Assembly (NCBI RefSeq): GCF_017114865.1
Contig: NZ_JADEYH010000012.1
Location: forward strand, 105,730 to 169,729
Reading direction: 5' to 3'
Length of the DNA stretch: 64,000 bases
DNA from: Streptomyces verrucosisporus
GTDB taxonomy: Bacteria > Actinomycetota > Actinomycetes > Streptomycetales > Streptomycetaceae
The notes under the pieces were generated by a model, which worked only from the letters and a program-made list of their open reading frames with translations, was not told the origin of the DNA and ran no database searches. The position numbers and the translations under genes were made by a program. Numbering within the stretch: position 1 is the stretch's first letter; each line of letters opens with the position of its first letter. This document shows, one piece after another, positions 25,531-34,726 of this stretch.

Positions 25531-26084
25531 CACTCGCCGTCCGTGAGCAGGTAGACGTGGACCGCCCCGGCCGCCGCGACGGACGCGAGCAGCCGGGCGA
25601 GCTCGGGCGGGGCGCCGTCGAGGGCCCGGGTGAGGGCGTCGGCGGCGGCGCGTTCGGCGTTGGCCAGAGCGGCCAGCGCGCGCCCCGGATCGGCGGGCAC
25701 GCCCGCACCGGTGCTCCGGGAGGCGTCCGGGGCCGGGGAGCCGCCGGTGCTCTCGGAGGCCTTCGGGGTGCCGGAGGCCTTCGGGCCCGCCGAAGCGCCG
25801 GACCCCGTCCCGCCGAAGGCCTTCACATGCCGTGCCACGTCCGCCCGCAGCGGCTCCAGCCGCTCCGCCAGGTCCGGGTGCGCGGCGAGGGTGCGGTCGT
25901 AGCGGACCAGCAGCGCGGCGCTGCCGCGTGCGGCGGCGCCGCGCAGCCGCTCGCCCGCGGAGGCGAGCCCGCGCTCGGCGGCCGTCGGCTCCTCCCATGA
26001 GCATCCGGTCAGCAGCAGCGCGGCGGCGCCCGCCGCACCGGTGGCCAGCAGGCTCCGCCGGCGGGGACGCGGGTCGATCGGCAC
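25530..26084 (-). CDS. Putative Tat-exported lipoprotein
   Basis: From GTG 26084 (GGGAGC upstream) the 184-residue product starts with RPRRRSLLATGAAGAAALLL and a lipobox LLTGC near 28. The twin-arginine character (RRRS) and lipobox together suggest Tat export followed by lipid anchoring. The mature part is helical, interrupted by a Ser/Gly/Pro linker, and ends in a helical hairpin (PGRALAALANAERAAADALT, HVYLLTDGE). It is coupled to the ferritin-like gene by a one-base overlap. Confidence 0.77.
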   Translation of the reverse strand: MPIDPRPRRRSLLATGAAGAAALLLTGCSWEEPTAAERGLASAGERLRGAAARGSAALLVRYDRTLAAHPDLAERLEPLRADVARHVKAFGGTGSGASAGPKASGTPKASESTGGSPAPDASRSTGAGVPADPGRALAALANAERAAADALTRALDGAPPELARLLASVAAAGAVHVYLLTDGE

Positions 26085-26352
26085 GGGCGCTCCCAGGGCA
26101 GGTGGTTCGGCGGCGCGGGGGGACGGGCGGCGATCACCGCGGATGTGAGCGTACCCGTGTTCGTACCGTCCCCCTCGGCGGGGCACCGCCGCGCCCCGCG
26201 CATGCCCCGCGCGGGGGACGGCCGCCCGGCGCAGCGCCTCCGGCCGTCCGGGCCGTCTGGTCGGCGCGGCCCGCGGCAGACGATAGGCTTGACCCCCGTA
26301 ACCCAGGACTGGACGTTCCCACAACAGCACACGCGGCCGAGGAGTCACCCGG

Positions 26353-26904
26353 ATGAGCACCACCCAGAGCGAGAGGCTGCGAGGACTGCTGGAGCCTCTC
26401 GTCACCGCGAAGGGGCTGGATCTCGAGGAGATCACCGTGACTCCGGCCGGAAGACGGCGGGTGCTGCGCGTGGTGGTGGACTCCGACGACGGCGTGCGGC
26501 TCGACACCTGCGCGGAGCTGAGCCGCGAGGCCTCCGAGGCGCTGGACGAGACCGACGTGATGGGCGGCGCCCCGTACGTCCTCGAGGTCACCTCACCCGG
26601 CACCGACCGCCCGCTGACCGAGCCGCGGCACTACCGCCGCGCCGTCGGCAGGCTGGTCAGGGCCCGGCTGACGGAGGAGGCGGGCGGCGGCGAGCTGGTC
26701 GCCCGCGTCGGAGCGGCGGACGAGGAGGGCGTGGACGTGGAGGTGCCCGGCGTCAAGGGACGCAGGCCCACCGCCCGCCGCCTCGCCTACACCGAGATCG
26801 CCAGGGCCCGGGTGGAGATCGAGTTCAACCGCAAGGCCGCCGAGAAGGCCGAGAAGGCGCGTCAGGCTGCGGCCTCTGACGAAGAGAGCCAGGAGGAGGC
26901 GTAG
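26353..26904 (+). CDS. rimP: Ribosome maturation factor RimP
   Basis: RimP assists assembly of the 30S subunit. The 183 residues include the N-terminal alpha/beta domain ([60 protein letters not shown]) and the C-terminal SH3-like domain ([20 protein letters not shown]), plus a charged tail. ATG 26353 follows GAGGAG. TAGGCT at 26284-26289 resembles a -10 box. It opens the rimP-nusA run, two bases before nusA. Confidence 0.96.
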   Translation: MSTTQSERLRGLLEPLVTAKGLDLEEITVTPAGRRRVLRVVVDSDDGVRLDTCAELSREASEALDETDVMGGAPYVLEVTSPGTDRPLTEPRHYRRAVGRLVRARLTEEAGGGELVARVGAADEEGVDVEVPGVKGRRPTARRLAYTEIARARVEIEFNRKAAEKAEKARQAAASDEESQEEA

Positions 26905-26906
26905 CC

Positions 26907-27932
26907 GTGGACATCGACATGAGTGCCCTGCGGGGTCTGGTGAGGGAGAAGGAGATCTCCTTCGACCTGTTGGTCGAGGCGATCGAGGCCGCTCTTCTCA
27001 TCGCGTACCACCGCACCGAGGGAAGCCGCCGCCAGGCCCGCGTGGAGCTGGACCGCTCCACCGGCCATGTGACGGTGTGGGCCAAGGAGGACCCGGCCGA
27101 TCTGCCCGAGGGCGCCGAGCCGCGCGAGTTCGACGACACCCCCTCCGGGTTCGGACGGATCGCCGCGACCACCGCCAAGCAGGTCATCCTGCAGCGTCTG
27201 CGGGATGCCGAGGAGGAGGTCACCCTCGGCGAGTACGCCGGGCGCGAGGGCGACATCGTCACGGGGGTCGTCCAGCAGGGGAAGGATCCGCGCAGCGTCC
27301 TTGTTGACATCGGCAGGCTCGAGGCGATCCTGCCCCCGCAGGAGCAGGTGCCCGGCGAGGACTACTCGCACGGCACCCGGCTGCGCACCTATGTCGTGCG
27401 GGTCGCCAAGGGCGTGCGCGGTCCGTCGGTGACCCTCTCGCGCACCCACCCCAACCTGGTGAAGAAGCTCTTCGCCCTGGAGGTGCCCGAGATCGCGGAC
27501 GGCTCGGTGGAGATCGCGGCCATCGCGCGCGAGGCCGGCCACCGCACCAAGATCGCGGTACGGTCCACCCGTGCGGGCCTGAACGCCAAGGGCGCGTGCA
27601 TCGGCCCGATGGGCGGCCGGGTGCGCAATGTGATGGCCGAGCTGCAGGGCGAGAAGATCGACATCGTGGACTGGTCGGACGACCCGGCGGAGATGGTGGC
27701 CAACGCGCTCTCGCCCGCCAGGGTGAGCGGGGTGGACGTCGTGGACGCCACGGCCCGGTCGGCCAGGGTCACCGTGCCCGACTACCAGCTCTCGCTGGCG
27801 ATCGGGAAGGAAGGGCAGAACGCCCGGCTCGCCGCCCGGCTCACCGGCTGGCGGATCGACATCCGCCCGGACGTCGAGCAGAGCGGAGAACGCGGTGGGG
27901 AGCACCGGGGGAGCGGCGCGGAGAGGGGCTGA
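26907..27932 (+). CDS. nusA: Transcription termination/antitermination factor NusA
   Basis: NusA binds RNA polymerase and nascent RNA. The 341 residues hold the N-terminal polymerase-binding domain ([20 protein letters not shown]), the S1 domain ([20 protein letters not shown] near 112-131), then two KH domains ([20 protein letters not shown] near 225-244; [20 protein letters not shown] near 294-313). The C-terminal acidic repeats found in E. coli are absent, as in other actinobacteria. GTG 26907 lies 2 bp after the rimP stop. Confidence 0.97.
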   Translation: MDIDMSALRGLVREKEISFDLLVEAIEAALLIAYHRTEGSRRQARVELDRSTGHVTVWAKEDPADLPEGAEPREFDDTPSGFGRIAATTAKQVILQRLRDAEEEVTLGEYAGREGDIVTGVVQQGKDPRSVLVDIGRLEAILPPQEQVPGEDYSHGTRLRTYVVRVAKGVRGPSVTLSRTHPNLVKKLFALEVPEIADGSVEIAAIAREAGHRTKIAVRSTRAGLNAKGACIGPMGGRVRNVMAELQGEKIDIVDWSDDPAEMVANALSPARVSGVDVVDATARSARVTVPDYQLSLAIGKEGQNARLAARLTGWRIDIRPDVEQSGERGGEHRGSGAERG

Positions 27933-28016
27933 GAGGGGCTGAGAGGTCTGTCACCGTCCGTACCCCACCGACGACCCCGCCAACGGCGCAATCGGCGCGG
28001 GGAGGTAGACTGAAGA

Positions 28017-28295
28017 GTGTCTGACCGGACGCGCGCCCGCGCATGCCCTGAACGCACCTGTGTGGGTTGTCGGGAGCGGTCGGGCAAGGGCGATCTGCTG
28101 CGTGTGGTGCTGGTCGGGAACAGATGCGTTCCGGACCATCGCGGTACGCTGCCCGGCCGGGGCGCTTATCTGCACCCCGCACCGACCTGTGTCGACCTGG
28201 CGGTCCGCCGCCGGGCGTTCCAGCGGGCCTTCCGGGCCGGCGGACCGCTCGATACCGCGGAGCTGCTGCAGGCAGTACCGCGGGCAACACCGTAA
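28017..28295 (+). CDS. ylxR: YlxR-family (DUF448) RNA-binding protein
   Basis: The 92-residue protein has the family core PERTCVGCRERSGKGDLLRV and GTLPGRGAYLHPAPTCVDLA, a small nucleic-acid or nucleoid-binding fold encoded between nusA and infB in many bacteria. A TAGACT -10-like box (28006-28011) ends only 5 bases before GTG 28017, so besides read-through from nusA there may be a leaderless transcript starting here. Confidence 0.93.
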   Translation: MSDRTRARACPERTCVGCRERSGKGDLLRVVLVGNRCVPDHRGTLPGRGAYLHPAPTCVDLAVRRRAFQRAFRAGGPLDTAELLQAVPRATP

Positions 28296-28376
28296 GACAG
28301 CAAGCACGCACGACGTCCGTACGGCACCCCGCCGTGCGGGACAGGTACCTCGCGAGTTGGAAGTAGGTCGAGATTG

Positions 28377-28421
28377 CGATGAGCACTCGATGAGTACGCG
28401 ATGAGTACGCCCATGCAGTAG
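28377..28421 (+). promoter_or_regulatory. Three tandem 11-bp repeats with overlapping mini-ORFs in the infB leader
   Basis: CGATGAGCACT, CGATGAGTACG and CGATGAGTACG follow directly at 28377, 28388 and 28399. Each contains an ATG. The first two encode MSTR then stop, each stop overlapping the next ATG, and the third encodes MSTPMQ and stops at 28421, 43 bases before infB. They could be a chance repeat, a protein-binding array, or a leader-peptide device. No strong ribosome site precedes the first. Confidence 0.5.
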
Positions 28422-28464
28422 CGAAGGTCCGGCGGACGAATCCCTCCGGACCGTAAGGAGCGAA

Positions 28465-31400
28465 GTGGCTAAGGTCCGGGTATACGAGCTCGCCAAGGAG
28501 CTTGGAGTCGAGAGCAAGGTCGTCATGGCCAAGCTCCAGGAACTCGGTGAATTCGTCCGTTCGGCGTCCTCGACGATCGAGGCGCCGGTGGTACGCAAGC
28601 TGACCGACGCGTTCGACGCGGGCAACGGCGCCGGAGGCGCCAAGAAGTCCGCCGCGAAGCCCGCCGCCCCCCGCAAGGCGGCCCCCAAGCCGGGCGCCCC
28701 GAAGCCGGGTGCCTCCGCACCCCGCCCGGGTGCCCCCAAGCCCGGCGCGCCCAAGCCCCCGGCCCCCGCGGCCGAGGCGCCCAGGAGCGCGCCCCAGAAG
28801 AACGTCCCGGGTCCGGGTCCCGCCAAGAGCGGCCCGACCCCGCCGACCCCCGGTCCGCGTCCGGCCCCGGCCAAGCCGGGCCCGGCGCAGCCCCCGGCTC
28901 CGGCCAAGCCCGAGTTCACCGCGCCGCCGTCCGGCCAGGGCGCGCCGCGTCCGGGCGCCCCGAAGCCGGGTGGCCGTCCCGCCCCGGCGGGTCAGGACCG
29001 CCGCGGTCCCGGCGGTCCCAAGCCGGGCGGTCCCAAGCCGGGCGCCCGTCCGGCCGGCCCGCGTCCGGGCAACAACCCCTTCACCTCCGGCGGTTCCACC
29101 GGCATGGCGCGCCCGCAGGCGCCCCGTCCGGGCGGCGCCCCGCGTCCCGGCGGCCCCGGCGCCCCGGGCGGTCCGCGTCCCGGAGCCGGCCAGGGCGGCC
29201 CCCGCCCGCAGGCTCCCGGCGGCGGCCGCCCCAGCCCCGGCAACATGCCGCGTCCGCAGGGCGGACAGGGCGGCGCAGCGGGTCCGCGTCCGGGCGGCAA
29301 CCGCCCGAACCCGGGCATGATGCCGCAGCGTCCGGCCGCGGGTCCGCGTCCGGGGCCCGGCGGCCGCGGTCCCGGCGGCGGCGCGGGCCGTCCCGGTGGC
29401 GGCGGCGGTCGTCCCGGTTTCGCCGGCCGTCCCGGTGGCGGCGGTGGCGGTCGTCCCGGTGGCGGCGGCGGGTTCGCCGGCCGTCCCGGCGGTGGCGGCG
29501 GTTTCGGTGGCCGTCCCGGTTTCGGTGGCCGTCCCGGTGGTCCCGGCGGCCGCGGCGGCACGCAGGGCGCCTTCGGCCGTCCCGGCGGTCCGGCGCGCCG
29601 CGGCCGCAAGTCGAAGCGGCAGAGGCGCCAGGAGTACGAGGCCATGCAGGCCCCGTCCATCGGCGGTGTGATGCTGCCGCGCGGCAAGGGCGAGACCGTC
29701 CGGCTGTCGCGCGGTGCGTCGCTCACCGACTTCGCGGAGAAGATCAACGCCAACCCGGCGTCGCTGGTCCAGGTGATGTTCAACCTGGGCGAGATGGTCA
29801 CCGCGACCCAGTCGGTCTCCGACGAGACGCTTCACCTCCTCGGCGAGGAGATGAACTACGTCGTCCAGATCGTCAGCCCGGAGGAGGAGGACCGCGAGCT
29901 TCTCGAGTCCTTCGACATCGAGTTCGGCGAGGACGAGGGCGGCGAGGAGGCACTCGTCTCGCGTCCGCCGGTGGTGACCGTCATGGGTCACGTCGACCAC
30001 GGTAAGACGCGCCTGCTGGACGCGATCCGCAAGACCAACGTCATCGAGGGCGAGGCCGGCGGCATCACCCAGCACATCGGTGCGTACCAGGCCGCGACCG
30101 AGGTCAACGACGAAGAGCGCAAGATCACCTTCATCGACACCCCCGGTCACGAGGCGTTCACCGCCATGCGTGCCCGCGGTGCGAAGTCGACCGACATCGC
30201 GATCCTGGTGGTGGCGGCCAACGACGGTGTGATGCCCCAGACGGTCGAGGCGCTCAACCACGCCAAGGCGGCCGACGTGCCGATCGTGGTGGCGGTCAAC
30301 AAGATCGACGTCGAGGGCGCGGACCCGACCAAGGTGCGCGGCCAGCTCACCGAGTACGGGCTCGTGGCCGAGGAGTACGGCGGCGACACCATGTTCGTCG
30401 ACATCTCCGCCAAGCAGGGCCTGAACATCGACGGGCTGCTGGAGGCCGTGGTCCTGACCGCGGACGCCTCGCTCGACCTGCGGGCCAACCCGGAGCAGGA
30501 CGCGCAGGGCATCGCGATCGAGGCCCACCTCGACCGCGGCCGCGGCGCGGTGGCGACCGTGCTGGTCCAGCGCGGCACCCTGCGGGTCGGCGACACGGTC
30601 GTGGTCGGCGACGCCTACGGCCGCGTCCGGGCGATGCTCGACGACAAGGGCAACAACGTCCAGGAGGCCGGTCCGGCCACCCCGGTCCTGGTGCTGGGCC
30701 TGACCAGCGTCCCCGGCGCGGGCGACAACTTCCTGGTGGTCGACGAGGACCGCACGGCCCGGCAGATCGCCGAGAAGCGCGCCGCCCGCGAGCGCAACGC
30801 CGCCTTCGCCAAGCGCACCCGCAGGGTCTCCCTGGAGGACCTGGACAAGGTGCTCAAGGCCGGCGAGGTGCAGCAGCTCAACCTCATCATCAAGGGCGAC
30901 GCGTCCGGTTCGGTCGAGGCGCTGGAGTCCTCGCTGCTCCAGCTCGACGTCGGTGAGGAGGTCGACCTGCGCATCCTGCACCGCGGCGTGGGTGCGGTCA
31001 CCGAGACCGACATCGACCTGGCGACCGGCTCCGACGCCATCGTCATCGGCTTCAACGTGCGCGCCGAGGGGCGTGCCACGCAGATGGCCGAGCGCGAGGG
31101 CGTGGACGTCCGCTACTACTCGGTCATCTACCAGGTGATCGAGGAGATCGAGGCGGCCCTCAAGGGCATGCTCAAGCCGGAGTACGAGGAGGTCGAGCTG
31201 GGCACGGCGGAGATCCGCGAGGTCTTCCGCTCCTCCAAGCTCGGCAACATCGCGGGTGTCATCATCCGCTCCGGCGAGGTCAGGCGGAACACCAAGGCCC
31301 GTCTCATCCGCGACGGCAAGGTCGTGGCGGAGAACCTCAACATCGAGGGTCTGCGCCGCTTCAAGGACGACGTCACCGAGATCCGCGAAGGCTTCGAGGG

Positions 31401-31485
31401 CGGTATCAACCTCGGAAACTTCAACGACATCAAGATCGATGACGTCATCGCGACGTACGAGATGCGGGAGAAGCCCCGCGCCTGA
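28465..31485 (+). CDS. infB: Translation initiation factor IF-2
   Basis: IF-2 is the GTPase that places initiator tRNA on the 30S subunit. The 1006 residues start with the small IF2_N helix domain ([20 protein letters not shown]), then a very long Pro/Gly/Arg/Ala-rich tract (about 55-385) typical of streptomycetes, a second N-domain ([20 protein letters not shown]), and the G domain with [10 protein letters not shown] near 504-513, DTPGHEAF and NKID. Domains II to IV follow. GTG 28465 follows AAGGAG. The tract is the most repetitive coding sequence here apart from the MinD-like gene. Confidence 0.98.
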   Translation: MAKVRVYELAKELGVESKVVMAKLQELGEFVRSASSTIEAPVVRKLTDAFDAGNGAGGAKKSAAKPAAPRKAAPKPGAPKPGASAPRPGAPKPGAPKPPAPAAEAPRSAPQKNVPGPGPAKSGPTPPTPGPRPAPAKPGPAQPPAPAKPEFTAPPSGQGAPRPGAPKPGGRPAPAGQDRRGPGGPKPGGPKPGARPAGPRPGNNPFTSGGSTGMARPQAPRPGGAPRPGGPGAPGGPRPGAGQGGPRPQAPGGGRPSPGNMPRPQGGQGGAAGPRPGGNRPNPGMMPQRPAAGPRPGPGGRGPGGGAGRPGGGGGRPGFAGRPGGGGGGRPGGGGGFAGRPGGGGGFGGRPGFGGRPGGPGGRGGTQGAFGRPGGPARRGRKSKRQRRQEYEAMQAPSIGGVMLPRGKGETVRLSRGASLTDFAEKINANPASLVQVMFNLGEMVTATQSVSDETLHLLGEEMNYVVQIVSPEEEDRELLESFDIEFGEDEGGEEALVSRPPVVTVMGHVDHGKTRLLDAIRKTNVIEGEAGGITQHIGAYQAATEVNDEERKITFIDTPGHEAFTAMRARGAKSTDIAILVVAANDGVMPQTVEALNHAKAADVPIVVAVNKIDVEGADPTKVRGQLTEYGLVAEEYGGDTMFVDISAKQGLNIDGLLEAVVLTADASLDLRANPEQDAQGIAIEAHLDRGRGAVATVLVQRGTLRVGDTVVVGDAYGRVRAMLDDKGNNVQEAGPATPVLVLGLTSVPGAGDNFLVVDEDRTARQIAEKRAARERNAAFAKRTRRVSLEDLDKVLKAGEVQQLNLIIKGDASGSVEALESSLLQLDVGEEVDLRILHRGVGAVTETDIDLATGSDAIVIGFNVRAEGRATQMAEREGVDVRYYSVIYQVIEEIEAALKGMLKPEYEEVELGTAEIREVFRSSKLGNIAGVIIRSGEVRRNTKARLIRDGKVVAENLNIEGLRRFKDDVTEIREGFEGGINLGNFNDIKIDDVIATYEMREKPRA

Positions 31486-31511
31486 CCCCAGCCGGTGGGT
31501 GCCACCGGTGA

Positions 31512-31554
31512 ACGGCCACGGAGCCTCCCGCCCCGGCGGGGGGCTCCCGGCCGT
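31512..31554 (+). terminator. Hairpin after infB
   Basis: An inner 13-bp stem (31520-31532 with 31535-31547, one G-U pair) is extended by an outer 6-bp stem (31512-31517 with 31549-31554). It lies 27 bp after the infB stop and should end most transcripts of the nusA-infB run. Confidence 0.68.
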
Positions 31555-31664
31555 TATATGCGTCGATCACCGGGAACCGTTGCGTGTACGGTTTCCCGTG
31601 TCCTGCCGGGAGTCGGCAGGGCTTCGCCCCACGAGGCCCCACGGGTCGGCTGGACCCGCATCCC

Positions 31665-31958
31665 ATGTACGTAGGCACACTCTCGTTCGACCTGCTGCTC
31701 GGCGACGTACGGTCGCTGAAGGAGAAGAGGTCGGTCGTCCGCCCGATCATCGCGGAGCTGCAGCGCAAGTACACGGTGAGCGTCGCGGAGGTCGGGGACC
31801 AGAACATCCACCGCAGGGCCCTGATCGGCCTCGCGACGGTCTCCGGGGACGCCGGGCACGTCTCGGACGTGCTCGACCGGTGCGAGCGGCTGGTGGCCGC
31901 CCGGCCGGAGGTGGAACTGCTGTCGGTGCGCCGGCGGTTCCACGGGGACGAGGACTGA
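31665..31958 (+). CDS. YlxP-like DUF503 protein
   Basis: The 97-residue protein ([40 protein letters not shown]) is a compact DUF503 domain, encoded next to rbfA in many Gram-positive bacteria and linked there to ribosome work. ATG 31665 agrees with the family start; upstream frame codons lack similarity. It is followed by rbfA after 65 bp. Confidence 0.92.
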   Translation: MYVGTLSFDLLLGDVRSLKEKRSVVRPIIAELQRKYTVSVAEVGDQNIHRRALIGLATVSGDAGHVSDVLDRCERLVAARPEVELLSVRRRFHGDED

Positions 31959-32023
31959 ACGCGTCCGGTGCGCAGCCCCGGCCGGACCGAACCGAACGAT
32001 CCGAAACAGAAGGAAGCAGACAC

Positions 32024-32521
32024 ATGACCGACACCGCGCGGGCACGCAAACTGGCCGACCGCATCCGGGTCGTGGTCGCGGAGACCCTCCAGCGGCGGAT
32101 CAAGGACCCGCGGCTCGGCTATGTGACGATCACCGACACCAGGGTCACCGGCGACCTGCGGGAGGCGACCGTCTTCTACACGGTCTACGGCGACGACGAG
32201 GAGCGGGCGGCCTCCGCCGCGGCGCTGGAGAGCGCCAAGGGCGTACTGCGCTCGGAGGTCGGGCGGCAGACCGGCGTGCGCTTCACGCCGTCTCTGACGT
32301 TCGTCCCGGACGCGCTCCCGGAGAACGCCCGGACCATCGACGACCTGCTGGCCAGGGCCAGGGCCTCGGACGCCCAGGTGCGCCAGGCGTCCTCCGGCGC
32401 CGCGTACGCGGGCGAGCCCGACCCGTACCGCAAGCCCGTGCGCGAGGAGGACGCCGAGGACGTCGGGGAGAGCGGGGACGCGGGGGACGACAAGGGCCGG
32501 GCGGACGGCGAGGACGCCTGA
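32024..32521 (+). CDS. rbfA: Ribosome-binding factor A
   Basis: RbfA is a KH-like 30S maturation factor needed for 16S 5'-end processing. The 165 residues contain [40 protein letters not shown] and [20 protein letters not shown], then [20 protein letters not shown]. An acidic actinobacterial tail ends the protein. ATG 32024 follows AAGGAAG. truB starts 3 bp after its stop. Confidence 0.97.
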   Translation: MTDTARARKLADRIRVVVAETLQRRIKDPRLGYVTITDTRVTGDLREATVFYTVYGDDEERAASAAALESAKGVLRSEVGRQTGVRFTPSLTFVPDALPENARTIDDLLARARASDAQVRQASSGAAYAGEPDPYRKPVREEDAEDVGESGDAGDDKGRADGEDA

Positions 32522-32524
32522 CCC

Positions 32525-33430
32525 GTGGCACGCAAAGGAACCCAGGAGCCCGGCGGGCTGGTCGTCGTCGACAAGCCCGCCGGCTTCACCTCCCACGACG
32601 TGGTCGCCAAGATGCGCGGCATCGCCCGCACCCGCCGGGTCGGGCACGCCGGCACGCTGGACCCGATGGCCACCGGCGTCCTCGTCCTGGGCATCGAGAA
32701 GGCGACCCGGCTGCTGGGGCACCTGGCGCTGACGGAGAAGGAGTACGTCGGCACCATCCGCCTCGGCCAGAACACCGTCACCGACGACGCGGAGGGCGAG
32801 ATCACGTCCTCCACGCCGGCGGACGGCATCGCCCGCGAGGCGATCGACGACGGCGTCGCCAAGCTGACCGGCGACATCCTCCAGGTCCCCTCGAAGGTCA
32901 GCGCGATCAAGGTCGACGGAAAGCGGTCCTACGCCCGGGTGCGCGAGGGCGAGGAGGTGGAGCTGGCCGCCCGGCCGGTCACCGTCTCCTCCTTCACCGT
33001 GCACGACGTCCGCGCCGGGAGCGCCGAGGACGGCACCCCCGTACTGGACCTGCTGGTCTCCGTCGTCTGCTCCTCCGGCACCTACATCCGGGCGCTCGCC
33101 CGTGACCTGGGCGCCGGGCTGGGGGCCGGCGGCCACCTCACGGCGCTGCGCCGCACCCGGGTCGGCCCGTACGGTCTGGACGCGGCGCGCACCCTGGAGC
33201 AGCACCAGGAGTCGCTGACCGTCATGCCCGTCGGCGAGGCGGCCGCGGCCGCCTTCCCGCGCTGGGACGTGGACGAGCGGCAGGCGAGGCTGCTGGCGAA
33301 CGGCGTGCGGATCGCCATGCCGCCGTCCGGCCGTCCCGGACCGGTCGCGGTCTTCGGACCGGAGGACCGCTTCCTCGCGCTGGTCGAGGAGCAGGGGGGC
33401 AGGGCCAGGAGCCTGGCCGTCTTCGCCTGA
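32525..33430 (+). CDS. truB: tRNA pseudouridine(55) synthase
   Basis: TruB makes pseudouridine 55 in the T-loop of tRNAs. The 301 residues show GGLVVVDKPAGFTSHDVVAK and RRVGHAGTLDPMATGVLVLG (near 38-57) with the catalytic aspartate in GTLDP, then EYVGTIRLGQNT, VPSKVSAIKVDGKRSYARVR, and a C-terminal PUA-like domain. GTG 32525 lies 3 bp after rbfA, so both are read together. Confidence 0.97.
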   Translation: MARKGTQEPGGLVVVDKPAGFTSHDVVAKMRGIARTRRVGHAGTLDPMATGVLVLGIEKATRLLGHLALTEKEYVGTIRLGQNTVTDDAEGEITSSTPADGIAREAIDDGVAKLTGDILQVPSKVSAIKVDGKRSYARVREGEEVELAARPVTVSSFTVHDVRAGSAEDGTPVLDLLVSVVCSSGTYIRALARDLGAGLGAGGHLTALRRTRVGPYGLDAARTLEQHQESLTVMPVGEAAAAAFPRWDVDERQARLLANGVRIAMPPSGRPGPVAVFGPEDRFLALVEEQGGRARSLAVFA

Positions 33431-33458
33431 CCCGGCCCGGCGGGACGGTGGTACGCAC

Positions 33459-33496
33459 CGTGGGTGTGGGCGCCGGATCCGGCGCCCACACCCACG
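33459..33496. terminator. 38-nt perfect palindrome after truB
   Basis: The whole segment is its own reverse complement, centred on the GGATCC around 33477, giving a 19-bp stem with no true loop. It lies 28 bp after the truB stop and about 200 bp before ribF. It probably terminates transcription, though a loopless palindrome is unusual for that. Confidence 0.65.
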
Positions 33497-33703
33497 ATCC
33501 CCCTCCTGTGTGCATCTGGTTCTCTGTCCACCCGGAGGCCCGGAATCACCCCACCGGGCGGGCGCGCGGAGTGAATCACGGCGCGCACCGGGGCGCTTTC
33601 CGGTGGGATCCGTCCGGCGCGGGTCCCCGTGCGAACACGACGGGGGGTCATGGCACCCTTGGACCCGGCACCATCCACTGGTATTCGGCGAGGAGCGGGC
33701 ACT

Positions 33704-34642
33704 GTGCAGCGCTGGCGTGGCTTGGAGGACATCCCCGAGGACTGGGGGCGCAGCGTCGTCACCATCGGCTCCTACGACGGGGTGCACCGCGGGCACCAGT
33801 TGATCATCGGCAGGGCGGTCGACCGCGCCCGCGAGCTGGGCGTACCGGCTGTCGTCGTCACCTTCGACCCGCATCCCAGCGAGGTCGTGCGGCCCGGCAG
33901 CCACCCGCCACTGCTCGCACCGCACCACCGGCGCGCGGAGCTGATGGCCGGCCTGGGGGTGGACGCGGTCCTCGTCCTGCCCTTCACCGAGGAGTTCTCG
34001 AAGCTGCCGCCGGCCGAGTTCGTGGTGAAGGTGCTGGTCGACAGGCTCCACGCCCGCACCGTCGTCGAGGGTCCCAACTTCCGTTTCGGCCACCGGGCGG
34101 CCGGCACCGTGGAGACCCTGGCCGAGCTGGGCCGGACGTACGACTACGACGTGATGGTCGTCGACCTGTTCGAGCGCGGGGAGGCGGGCGGCGGCGAGCC
34201 GTTCTCCTCCACCCTCACCCGCCGGCTGGTCGCCGAGGGCGACGTGCGGGGAGCCGCCGAGGTGCTGGGCAGGCCGCACCGGGTGGAGGGCGTGGTCGTC
34301 CGCGGCGCGCAGCGCGGACGCGAGATGGGCTATCCGACGGCCAACATCGAGACGCTGCCGCACACCGCGATCCCCGCCGACGGCGTCTACGCCGGATGGC
34401 TGGTGGTCGAGGGCGAGCCGATGCCCGCCGCGATCTCCGTCGGCACCAACCCGCAGTTCGAGGGCACCGAGCGGACGGTGGAGGCGTATGCCATCGACCG
34501 TGTGGACCTCGACCTCTACGGGCTCCACGTCGCGGTGGACTTCCTGGCCTACATCCGCGGCCAGGAGAGGTTCGACACGCTGGGGGAGCTGCTGGAGCGG
34601 ATGGCCGAGGACGTGCGGGTGGCGAAGGAACTGCTGGGCTGA
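33704..34642 (+). CDS. ribF: Bifunctional riboflavin kinase / FAD synthetase
   Basis: This enzyme converts riboflavin to FMN and FMN to FAD. The 312 residues have an N-terminal nucleotidyltransferase domain (SVVTIGSYDGVHRGHQLIIG near 17-36; VVTFDPHPSEVVRP; FRFGHRAAGTVETL) and a C-terminal riboflavin kinase domain (GREMGYPTANIETLPHTAIP, DGVYAGWLVVEGEPMPAAIS, ISVGTNPQFEG). In the first motif the common GxFDGVH reads GSYDGVH. GTG 33704 follows AGGAG. An N-terminal extension to 33629 is possible but lacks support. Confidence 0.96.
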   Translation: MQRWRGLEDIPEDWGRSVVTIGSYDGVHRGHQLIIGRAVDRARELGVPAVVVTFDPHPSEVVRPGSHPPLLAPHHRRAELMAGLGVDAVLVLPFTEEFSKLPPAEFVVKVLVDRLHARTVVEGPNFRFGHRAAGTVETLAELGRTYDYDVMVVDLFERGEAGGGEPFSSTLTRRLVAEGDVRGAAEVLGRPHRVEGVVVRGAQRGREMGYPTANIETLPHTAIPADGVYAGWLVVEGEPMPAAISVGTNPQFEGTERTVEAYAIDRVDLDLYGLHVAVDFLAYIRGQERFDTLGELLERMAEDVRVAKELLG

Positions 34643-34678
34643 GCGACCCGGCCCACCCGCCCGCGGCGGACGAGCGGG

Positions 34679-34714
34679 GACGCGCATACGGGCGGGCCCG
34701 CCGGTATGCGCGTC
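34679..34714. terminator. Bidirectional hairpin between ribF and the MinD-like gene
   Basis: An outer 11-bp stem (34679-34689 with 34704-34714) and an inner 6-bp stem (34691-34696 with 34697-34702) form a nearly complete palindrome between convergent genes, 37 and 13 bp from their stops. Confidence 0.72.
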
Positions 34715-34726
34715 GCCGCGCCGCCG

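Noticed and set aside
28640..29620. Repetitive G/C-rich tract taken as a minisatellite or recombined region
   Set aside because: It is the in-frame Pro/Gly/Arg-rich linker of streptomycete IF-2, a known feature of the protein.
27841..30981. 1046-residue minus-strand frame opposite nusA-infB
   Set aside because: It mirrors the Gly/Pro/Arg-rich IF-2 tract as Ala/Thr/Gly repeats and crosses several real genes. Composition artefact.
31445..34687. 1080-residue minus-strand frame opposite rbfA-truB-ribF
   Set aside because: Crosses three well-supported genes and has no recognisable domain.
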